A stretch of 64,000 nucleotides of DNA. Source: Symsagittifera roscoffensis. Lineage: Eukaryota; Xenacoelomorpha; Acoela; Convolutidae. The stretch lies in contig NC_087071.1 of assembly GCF_963678635.1 (NCBI RefSeq), positions 16,741,613 to 16,805,612 on the forward strand, written 5' to 3'. The translations under genes were made by a program, and so were the position numbers. The notes beneath the pieces are model-generated. The model did no database searches and had not been told where the DNA came from. It was given only the letters and a program-made list of their open reading frames with translations. How positions within the stretch are numbered: the stretch's first letter is position 1; each line of letters opens with the position of its first letter. Positions 24,001 to 36,000 of this stretch are shown piece after piece.

Positions 24001-27000
24001 GGCATGGTTGCTCATCTCCAAATCTGTATTTTCGTCAACCGTCATACATATTTTAAGCAAGTCTATATTTAAAGCACTCGTTCTATTCGAAATTTGCTTT
24101 TTATTTTACTCCGATTATTAAATTTTCAGTTTTTGTTTTGTTTTAAGTGTAAAAAAAAACGGAAATTTTTGTCATTTTTATAGGTCGATATGATGTTTTT
24201 TTTAGAAAAAGTTTTAAAACTTGTTCACACCAAAGTTGATCTTTTGAGCTTTGACTTTTGATTTTTTGTTAAATTCAAGTTAACATTATTTGCTAAAGGG
24301 ATGGAAAATTGCACTCTTCAATTACGAATGTGCAAGTGCGCGGAAAGGTTTTGAACGACTTCTAGTTTCTGAAGTGGATTTCAATTTTTAGGTTTATCAA
24401 TGGAATATAAAAATACCATTGATAGAGTTTATCTACATAACTTCAAAAAAGTACCAATCATGAACAATTTTTGAAATTCAAAGAGTTTTAATGTGATATT
24501 TTTTAAAGTGTAGAAGAAAGAAGTCATTTGTATAGATTGTGTTTTTTTTTTCAAGTTAAGTTCTTGAAATTTGCCTTCTGTGTTGTCATTTCGATTTTTA
24601 TGATTATTAATATTATTACCTTGCTGGTGTGGGATTTTTTTTTGCATCAACCATGCTATTATTAAACTGATTGATCAAGAATTAATTGGTTGAGAACGAA
24701 ATTTCAGAAAGCAAAAGAGTTAAGAGCTAGTTACAGCTTAGCTTCAGTGCTGATTTAAATTATCCGGACAAAACTATTAAAACTTGAAAACTAAAACGCG
24801 TTTTTCTGAAATTGGATTGATTTTACACAAAAAACGACGAATAGAAACGACGAATGCATCTTGAATTTAAGAAAAATAATATGGGGCAAGTTATTTTGCA
24901 AAATTGGAGCCCAAAATTGTACCTCAAAAACTATAAATTTTGGCTCTTTCAGTCAATCAAAAACTACGCCAAAATTAATGCTGACATAGTTACATCAGGA
25001 TAAATTTTTGAAGTAGCTCAATTAAACTTAAGAAGGGTTTAATCTCTAAAAATTGACGCAATTGTTCAAAATTTGTATTCAAATAAAAATTAGTATTTTA
25101 TGTAATAAAATTGTCATTTTCTGGTTTCAATCGAAAATAGAGTTTTTTTACAAACTGAAGAGGAAAACCATATTAGTTTTTTTAGGGCTAAATAAGAGGC
25201 TCACCATGGTATAATTTTTTCTCCAACTTAGTTTTGGCATAATTTTTGATTGACTAAAAAGCCAATAATGATCGTTAATGGGATGAAATGTTGGGCCGGA
25301 GTTTTTCTATATAAATTGCACCGTATCAATTCTGTTGAATTTCTCAGCAAGATGTGTCACCGTCACTTTATGTCTAAAATTAAACCAATTTGAGATAAAA
25401 GCGTTTTAATTTCCAAGTTTCATTCGTTCTGTCCGGATAATTTGATTACGTCTCAAATGGCATAATTCCCAAATGGCATAAAAATGAAAAAATTCCCAAA
25501 TGGCATAATTTTATGCATCAAGTGCATTAAAAAAATAGAGAAAAAGCTTATTGTGAACAGTGAGAAAATTAATCAAGTTGTCAATTGAAATGTTGATTGA
25601 CATTTAATCTTGAAAAAGTTCTACAATTTTTTTCAAAAGCGAAAAGCATAAGCTTGCGGTTATTGATAAGCTTCTTGTGGTCAATTCTTCCGACAAAATT
25701 GTCGCTTTCATTTTGTTTGCAAGCAATTACTTCCAAATTTTGTTCACGTTTCCGTTCCTTACAAAACAATTTGAATTAGAAATTGTTAGAAAACGTTTGA
25801 ATTACAATGAAAACTTGAAACTTATGCCATTTAAGAAAAGTTTCATTTTATGCCATTTGGGAATTATGCCATTTGGGAAGCTACCAAAAATTCAAATCAA
25901 TACTGTACCATGATATGGCTGGTAGACATTGAGCACACGATTTATTGATTTTTTTCAGACATTGGTGCGTCCAAGTGACAGAGAGTGGACTCTGATTGAG
26001 AGGTATTTGAGTCAGAGAATTACTGAGGGACACGGCGAGTTCGTCCTGGAGCTGGGCAGTGGAGGCAAGTTGCTCGAGTTGCTCTTTTTTGATAGTTAAC
26101 ATTTAATCTGAAATAGAAAGACCGGAAAATATTTTTGGGCCTTATCTTTTTTGTAGATTGCCATTTTTGTAATAATTGTTTTTTTGATTGAAAAATTATT
26201 TGTTTTTTATTTTACATTCAATTAATTAGGAAGTAACACTTCTGTTGAAAATCGCAGTTAATTTATTTTGACATTTTACTGCAAACGTTTGTTTACACTA
26301 GCCAGTTTGCAAACGTATTGTTATTTTACGAATTCATTGTTTTCTTCTAACTCAACTGCATAAAATAGTGCGCATTTTGATGACAATTTTTTTACATAAA
26401 ATTTTGCATTGCCATTTAAGTAGCCTATGTTGTATCCGCTTTATTGCTAGTCAGCGTTGAATTATCTGGAGTGCAGTGGTGAGAATTTAAGACTCAAAAA
26501 ATTTCTGTCTCGATATCGGAGGTTGTAAGCTCGCCGAGGTCAGGTTTTTCGAGGTTTAATGGTTTGTCTTTTCTTTCTATTTGCTCTTTTTTTGCATTTC
26601 AGAGCTGATTTTTGCCGTTTTTTGATTGTGTTTGCGAAAGTGTCTGTCTATGTCAATTCTAGCATACAGTTTTTTCTGCAGTTTATTTTCTGTTGGGGAG
26701 TTGTCAGTAGCATTGGCTATTACGCTTTGTTACGGCGAATAAACCTGATTTCTATAAACCCCTGCTTAGTTAGCGATGCATTGCCCGGCTCAGGTTAACT
26801 CAGGCAGCAATGAAATAGTAGTTATCGCAGCTAGCTCTTGATCAATTTTTGCCCGTGTTTGCGAACAGCAGCTTTCTTAACCTGTTTGTAAACAGAAAAA
26901 GATTCCTAATGCAAAACAAATGATGGTATAAAAGCCTATGAAAATCTGATGCCCGAAAGCAGTAGTTAACGTGAAACGGAAAATCTTTTCAGCTATATAA

Positions 27001-30000
27001 CATACAGGCTCATAAATGCTGGCAAACAATTTTTTTAATCCATTTTTAACGTTTTCGATAGCTCCCAGTTATTTGAATCGGCCAACAATTTATCAGTTGA
27101 ACAGAATTTAAAAAAATGCACTATAAACAACTGAGTGTCAAAGCCTATAGTTTAAATCTTGCGTTTAATGATTTGTGTTGTTGTTTTGTTTTTTATTTTG
27201 GACCATATCCGTTAAAAAACACCCGAAAAAATTTAAGCAAAGGCATAAGAGATTGAGCCTCAGATTAATCGTTTTCTATAACAAAAGAGGCTGGTCACAA
27301 CCCTGTGTTATTTTTGAAACAAACGAGGAGTATATTGATTGATATTAATGAGAAAAAGCAGTTTATCATTGCCGCAATTCCTTAGAAGGTCGTAAAACAT
27401 TGAGGATTTAAGTTCGAAAATATAAAATAATAGCCTATTACAAATATACTTAATTGAAATTATCTTAGTTTTTTGCTAGTTTGGTTTTTACAAATCGGAT
27501 CTACGCATTTAAAAGAGGTTTTTCGCTAATATCTCAATAACACAAGAAACCCTGGTGTTGTAACTCGAATTCGCTGTTTTTAATCGGAGTGGGCCAGGCC
27601 AATCTTTTGCTAAGTTGTTTCTGCGTTTATTCGCTTTTTGGCTAAGGCAAGATTTTGTAAAAGTATGGTATCGATAAGGTGTTGGAGGATTACTGGCAAT
27701 GTCTTTGCTGGCGGATCCTCGCAGTTGTTGATGCTTTTGATATATTTTTTCTGGGATAGTTCTGTTGAATAACTGCGGTGTACCGAAGTGCTGCTTCTTC
27801 TTTGTTCAAACATAGTTTCCTCAGTAATAAAAAACTATTGATTTTTGATTCTTTTTATTCAAGTTTTGATCTGATGTTTTTCTTGCAAATTTACGACTTT
27901 GTCTTATAGCCCAGTTTGCTAACACATGGCCACTTTTGTTGACAGAGTTATATTGATAGTGGTTTCTTTCACATTGAATAACTTCTTATTTATTTCATGC
28001 AAAAGTAGTAATATTTTGCTCTAATGGATGGTTGAATTTGTTCGAAAACAAAAATTATTGGGTGCTCTTGAAAAACAAATGCGTTTGAAGTATTAGAATG
28101 TTCGAACGCCTCGAACGCTTCGTTTTGCTGGTTATAGCTTTTAATTTTTGGGGCAATTTTTAGTCCATCTCAATATGCACAAAATGTTCAAATTCTCGGA
28201 AAATAGGATCTATTTTGAACGCAAGCGACCTAGCGAGCGTAATGTAAGATAGCGAGTAAGTTTTTTCTAATTCAACTTGCATTAGGCAGTGCTTATTTTG
28301 GTGGTATTTTCGCTGCCATGCGTTTTCGCTGCTTGGTATTTTTATAGCATGTGTACTAACCTTTTAATTATTGTTCCGACTTTCGAAGAAAGTGATTAAT
28401 ATATAAGCTGGGGGTGGTTTTTTTTCTTTATTCAGACCACTTTTAAAAAACTCTGTTCCCTCAGTGGATCGATCTCTTGTTGTTCAGGGGCAAGCCGTGT
28501 GTGCACACCGCTAAACCAACCTACCATAAGAACCGACAAAAAGCTTGTTTTGTAATGCCGCTCTACAAAATCGTTCCAAACTGAGGCGGCTGATTTGTTT
28601 TATTAATTCCAAACACAACTCAAACTGTAACACTGAAATTTCGATATTATCAGCCTAAAAATTCATAGGTTTGCCAATATTCAATTTACCGAAAACTAGT
28701 CGAGAACTAAGAGCAGTCTGAACAATCAGGGCGTTGTCGCCCTGATACGGGCAGTCTTGTGGGCTAATGTTTAGACTTGGCAATCTTCTTTGGCGCGGAT
28801 GATAGGGCAGTTCTTTTGCAAGCTGGATGACTGCGGTTTGGATCCCGCTGTTCAGACTCTTTTTATTGATTTTTTTAAAGGAAACTCTTAAAATTTGTTC
28901 AGGCTCAAATTGCTTTTTCGTCGTATGAAGTTTGATTTATTTTTTTTTAAAAGTTCAGTTCATTTCCTTAATTAAAAGGAAGGCAAACTCCACTATCGAA
29001 CAGCGAAAGTGTGAAGATCACAAAAAAGGTGATCCACTTCTAACTTCGAAAATGGAATTCAGTTATCAGATTTCCCAGTGAACTCAAAATTTTACCTATT
29101 GATTCAGTTTTATCAAAAAAGTTTCAATCATAAATTGTTCTCTAAACACAAAGAGCCTAAAGGCCATTTTTTTTCGCGGAAGTTCGAAAATTGAGACTTT
29201 TCAAAGAAAGTCAGTATTTTTTGTTTACTTGCGTTTGCGTTTATTGACTCTTTTCCAACTGCCTGTTGGTTATATTTTGATTGTTCAAGTGTAAAAGATC
29301 AAAGTGATTTTTAATTACATTGGTCTCGATGATTTTTTTTGTTTTTTTTTTCAGGAAAAAGTCATCAAAATTTCTTCTCGCTCAAATTTGATTTTTCCAG
29401 ATTTGAGTTTCGAATTCAATTCATCTCCTTTTTTTTTTAAAGGAAGGCACATTCTACTATCTAGCAGTAAAAAGGGAAAGGTTCCGAAAAACGTTATCAA
29501 TTCTACTTTCAAAACTCAACATTAATTTTCTGAATTCCTAGCCGAATAAAAAATTACTTATTGATCCATTTTTCTCTAAATGGGATTACTTTAAGTAGAA
29601 AGTGCCGGTCATAATAATGTCTTGAACTTCAAAGAGCTTCATTGTCATCTATTTGTTGAAAGTTGAAAAATGTTGAAAAGTTCTCAATCGACTTTTTTCG
29701 GTTTCCTTGTTCCTTTACATTTTTCCAACTGTTTGTTGACTATGTTTTTGGTTTTTGCTCCGTTTTGCTCGATCCGTTTTCAAATAATCAATTGAACCCT
29801 TAACTAATTGTCTAGTTTTCCTCTCGTTGCTCTACGCACAAACTTAACGACCCAAATTGAAAAAAAAATGGTTCATTTTTTTTAAAAATAATTGTTTAAA
29901 TAACTTGCTGTGCTAATTTTGCTTTATTTAGAAGTTGACGAGTTGGGTTTGTTGAAAAGTGATTTGGACGAAAGTGTTTCCACTCTGAAGAAAGTTTGTG

Positions 30001-33000
30001 AGAAGATTAACTGCACGTGTATGCAACTCAGACTCAAACAAACAACAACAGCTACACAAACAGCAGTTCCCAGTTCTAATGGTATAGTGCAATTGATTTA
30101 ACTGTTACTCCTGTTTCTGCTATGAAAAGGCAGCGAGGAACTATCCTTAATTGGGATCTATCAGGCAATAAATTTTGAGGGACTTTGAACAATTTTTTGG
30201 GGAGATTTCGAACCGAATAAAAAAAATGATTGTTGGCGAGACCCTTTGTAAAAAAAACTGCCCAAAAACTTTTCGGTGGCTTATATTCTTAAAGTATTTA
30301 CCATCAGCATAAAAAGTTTCCACAGCTTTTTGGTAAGTTTTTGGAAAATTGGTCAGGTTAATTTCATTTGGACAAAATATTGGAAATTCATTTGGAAATT
30401 GAATCGCCGCTCATCCCCAAGATACTCCTATATAAGACATAAGTCTGACTTAAGAAGTTTGTTTTTAACCTCGGGTTGTAGCTGTTCTGAACTATGTCCT
30501 TTTTTCGCCTTGTGCTTCCAAGAGTAACGATCCTCAACTATCAACTGTAATAAACAGTGATAAAACAGGAGTAGAGCTTATTGAAACTGATGAGATGATA
30601 CGGGGTATAGTAATTTGAATCTGTGACGCAAATTTAATGAATTTTTTTGTAAAATCTACTTTATCTTGTAGGTTCTACGACTATCGGATTTTCGGGCTGT
30701 TTCAGGTTTAATGACAAAAATATTATATTCACTCAATGGGTCCATCAGCTGATCATTCCATTGTTTGAATTTGTTTTTACTAATATAAATTGGTTTATGC
30801 AGTACGCTATGATGAGAATCAACTTCTGCTTTTAGGTACATTGAATGGTTGTGCCGATGTTGAATATGACTCTGCTACTGGTCCAAATGCTTCTAAGAAT
30901 GGCAGCAATGATGGTATCGGGGAAACAGAAGAAAACGTGGATGACCCAAATGTGAAATGGGTGTCTGATTTCCTTATAAGGAAACAGGTTGGATTCTTAT
31001 GTTAAAATAAGTAACAAAAAGATGGAACATACATAATTAACAAAAAGAGCAAGTTACCAATTTCAGAAATAATTTTAAGGCATAAACTACCTCAAGAATT
31101 TACAGAATTTATGTCTCATTTTCGCGTAAAAAATCATGTTTTCGTGTGCTTGAAAACTTACTGTATCAGTTTGTTCAAAATCGGTTGATGTTTTTTTGCT
31201 CAGGTAAATGGGATCAATTGAGTAATTTTTAACTTGCGAAGCAAAGTTGCAAAGTGTTGTATTACGACCTTTCTCTTTTTTCCAACCCAAGTCGCAAATA
31301 TTGGTGCCACGTTTTGGGGCACCTTTAAAGCTTTTTGATCACATGTGCTTTGAAATTCGATTAGTAATAAGTTAACACAGTTGATGAATTTCTCATTGTT
31401 CAAAAGAACCGAAAAAAATTATTTGCTTTTAAATATCAGTACAATAATAAAAACTCATTTTCAGAATTTTTTTGGGGGCACCTTTAAAGCTTTTTGATCA
31501 CATGTGCTTTGAAATTCGATTAGTAATAAGTTAACACAGTTGATGAATTTCTCATTGTTCAAAAGAACCGAAAAAAATTATTTGCTTTTAAATATCAGTA
31601 CAATAATAAAAACTCATTTTCAGAATTTTTTTTGGGGCACCTTCAAAGCTTTTTGATCACATGTGCTTTGAAATTCGATTAGTAATAAGTTAACACAGTT
31701 GATGAATTTCTCATTGTTCAAAAGAACCGAAAAAAGTTTTTTGCTTCTAAATATCAGTACAATAATAAAAACTCATTTTCAGAATTTTTTAAACTCGACA
31801 TATCTCGCAATATTTGTGAAAAACATAATTTATACATAATTTGGCTTTATGCTCTCCAATTTATTACATGCTAATGTGTCTGCTTGTATTTAGTGCCTAT
31901 TTTCCGGCTTCGAATTGGCAATTTGTTAGCATATGTAGCTGCGTTATTGGTGGCTAGTTTTTGGGGCTTTTAAGCATCCGTCGGTGAGTGGTTAGGGCGT
32001 GAGAATCAAATTTGAGGCCTATTTCTACTTCTTGTTTCGACTTTCGAAGAAAAAGGATTATTTATGGTTGGTGTTGTTTTTTTATTCAGTCAATTTTTGT
32101 TGATCGAAATAATAGTTTTTCACAAAATTTTTTTTTGCCCCATTGAAGATATCGACTCCCAGACATCAAAGATGTTTTACCTCTGACCGTTAACGTTCTG
32201 TTGACTCAGTTATCTCTAAATGGATTTTTTAATGCTCTAATAACAAAAGAAGTGCATTCATATTCAGAAATGCACATATGAATGCCCTTAGGTATATATG
32301 CACTTTTTGATTTCAATTTATGTTCATTTGCAAGAAGGTCGGCAAAGTGCACTCTCCAATTATGAAAGCTGAAATAGCGCGAAAAAACGTGATCGATTTC
32401 TAATTTCGAAAATGGAAATTAATTATCACATTTCATGGCAAAATAAAGCTTAAATCTTTTGATCCAGTTTTCTCAATTTGGGTTAATTTTATTAAAAAGT
32501 GTCAACCATAAATTGTTCTACCAAGTTCAAAGAGCATTAAAGCCATCTATTTCTTCGAAATTCAAACGTTGTTTTCAAAAGACAAGTCAGAATTTTTGCT
32601 TCCTTGCGTTCATTACTCTTTTCCAGCTGTCAGCTGGCTATGTTTTTTGTTGAAAATTGAAGGTTCAAAAATGTTGAATCTTGTTGAAGTCTCAGTAAAC
32701 GTAATGAGGTCGCTGAATTAGGTCGTAAGAGTTTTCCGTTTTTTTATGTTGATATTTTTTGTTTCTACTTCTGTTTTCTTTTTAAGTCCAGTTCTTGCCC
32801 TTTATTAAAGTAACGCAAGCTCTATTATGGAACAGCAAATGTGTACGGTCACGAAAAACGTGAACAACTTCTTGATTCGGAAGTGGGTTTTAATCATAAA
32901 ATTTTCCAGCAGTAGTAAAAGTTTACCATTGATCCAGTTTTCTCGAATTTGGTTAAGTGGTCAAAAAGTGTCAATCATAATTTTTTCGAGAAATTCAAAG

Positions 33001-36000
33001 AGCCTTGCGGCCATCTCTTTTTTTTTATTTTGAGAGAAGAAAGTTAAGTATTTTTCAAAAATATGCTCTCATTGACTCTATTCCAACTGTATGCTGGCTA
33101 TGCTCGATTTCTTTTCATTTTCAATCCTAATAATCCTGATTAGCCAAAAATGTAATTCCTGTTTCACGCGCTTAAAACCGAGATAACCTACATGGTGCTA
33201 ATTGAAGGCAACAAAAGATGTTTGCCAGTTTTTCAAAAACTTATACTGCCTAATTTTTAACCATTGTTATACCATTCTATGAGCTAAATTGTTTGAAGCG
33301 TTTTCCATTTGACTTTATCTTCGAAAGACAAACAAATACTAGTGATATTACGCCACTAGTATTGCCTTAAAGGCAAAAATAAAAACAACTACAAAGTGGA
33401 AATGCGCAAAAAAACCCAACTCTTAAATACCGCGCAACAGCAGTTACGGATAAGAAAATTTTATTGAAACGAGAGCTGCACTTAATCACGTTATTTTCGC
33501 GGGCAAACCTGATGCTGGAATAGTTTTGAAAAACATCAAGGATCTGAGCGATATAATACCCCAGCCGTCGCAACTGCAATTCAGCCCATAACAGACGAAA
33601 TTGCCACTCAGCTACCCCTACCAACAAAAGAAAATTTAGTTCGAACTGCGCAGCGAGTGCGCAAGCAACGAGAACAAGTCTTGCCAGTCTCCTCAGCAAG
33701 CAGAAATTTCGAAATACCCGAACTTTTCAAAAATTTTATTAGATTTGACAGCGGACAAAGTGATCATGAGAGGATAATTTTTTTCGCCGACACTGAAACG
33801 CTACGTGTGCTGGAAAATTCCAACTTTTGGTTGGCTGACGGAAAGTTCAAAGTCACCACAAAGTTGTTTTATCAACTTTACTCTATAAAAATTAGTCTCT
33901 CAGGAATAGCCTTCGCTTGTATATATGCGTTTCTACCAAATAAAACGAAAACCTACCACCGGTTCTTAGAATCCCTAAAAAATTTAGCCCTTGATAGTTT
34001 GCCTGAAAAAGATTTGCTTGATTTTCAGCAAGCCGCTATTCAAGCGTTTCAGTAAAGTTTTCCAGAGTCCAAGCTCTGGGGATGTTTTTTCACCTTTCAC
34101 AAAGTTATATAAGAAAAATCGCGGAACTCGGATTAAAACAAGATAACAAAACAAACCACGAGTTAACTTAAGCTTCTAAAATTTTTCCCTCACTGACTTT
34201 CGAAAAAGAAGAAGAAATAGGAAATTTATACGATTAAGTAGTCGAAGAAATTCAAATAGTATGCGATCGTGTACCATACAAGAGTCGGAAAAATCGCAAA
34301 AGTTGACGATCTATGCCTTTATTTTGGATCCAAGTAGATAAAAAGTCCAGTCCCCGAATCGAGAAGTCATATTCCCTACTTCACTATGGAATCAAAGAGA
34401 TGCGGCATCATCCAGTTTGGCCAGAACAACAAATTCTGTAGAGGACTGGCATTATGTCTTACAGTCATTTTTCAGTGAAACGCATCCCAGTATATGGACA
34501 GTGATTGCAAATTTGCAAATAGACGCTTCCGTCCAAAAATTTAAATTCTGTAACGGCTCGAGTGGGCACCAATTTACAAAAAAAGAAAAAGTACCGGGTG
34601 CTAAATGAAAAAGAAGAGTTTTATGCATGTTTACGAAGAACAAACTGATTTGCAGTTCTTTGGCGCTATGGCGAACTTGAGTTAAATGATTGTTCTCTTC
34701 TTCTTTGCATATGTTTTTAAATTAAAACTTTTTATGTTACTTTTTACTGAAAAGACGTCTCCTTGCAGCCTCCCGGAGACATGAAAAACGCCTTGACTTG
34801 ACTAGCATTTGGAAAATGCTGTCTTTAGCAATTTAATCCCGGAACAATAGCTCCTTTGGATGGGACGCTAGGTTGGAACTAGGGGCTGGCAAACCCTTCA
34901 GACATTGCGTTGTATACCGTTATTTAAAAAAAAGTTGACAAACAGTAGATGGTTAGAAAAATTAGTTAAGTGTTACTTTAAAATGATCGGTATTTGAACT
35001 CAAAAAGATCGGCTTAGATCAACTTTTTGGTCATAACCAGTTTTCATTCCATAATTCAATTAAATTCAGTCAATTAATCTGCAAGACCATTTATTATTGG
35101 CTGGAGTTTATGCAAGATCATGTTCATTTTTTGAAAAATCTAATCGATATCGGTTACTAATTTGTAGATTTTAAGTTCGTTTTCAAGTTGAGATCAAAGT
35201 CTATACTATCGGAAGGTCATTTCTGTTCAAATCTAAACCGCATTTAGCAGCTTGCATGTTATTTCGTTGTTTCGCAAAGTTTTTCGCAATTAAAGCTTTG
35301 ATGTTTACGGAGGCTATGGTTCCAAATCCTTTTCAAATACGTTTTACTTTGATTCTAGCAAGTGTTTTTAAAACGGGGTTAAATTGTTGTGGGGTTATTT
35401 AATTCCGGGGTTATATGAGAGAGGGAGATGGGGTTACGAAAAAGGGGGTTAAAAAGCGCGGGGGTGATAAGCTTGGGAACCGAAAAACTTACCTATCGAT
35501 CTAGTTATTTCAAATTCAGTTAATTTTAGCAAAAAAATCAATCATAAAGTGTTCTTGAAATTCAAAAAGCTTAAGGCCAATAAGTTTTTTTTTGGCTTGG
35601 AAGCTCGAATTTAATTATTTTTTATTTTCTTGCCTTCATTGACTCTATTCTGATTGTATGTTGCCTGTGTTTTGTCTTTGAAATGTTTAAAAAATGCTTG
35701 TCTCTGGAATGTTTTTCTTGTTTTTTTTCATTTGGCTGTCTTCTTCCCAGTGTTTTGTAGATTCAGCTATCTTCAATCATCAGTTTCATGCTTCGAAAAT
35801 AACGATGTAACCATAAGTTTTTTTGCTTGGCAAATTTCAGTACGATTAAAAGCCATTTTCATCATAGTTTCATCCAGAAATGAATTAGGCAATTAGTTTT
35901 TGTGAAGCTCCGTATATCTACTTATTTGGATTGTTTTTGATATTCATCATAAATTTTTTTACTCGGCTTCAATAAATGGGATGCAATTGCGTGCTACAAA

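Noticed and set aside
27610-27813. 67-codon - strand frame with a Cys/Pro-containing polar sequence
   Set aside because: It has a transposon-like flavour, but no motif could be matched and the frame is not extended on either side.
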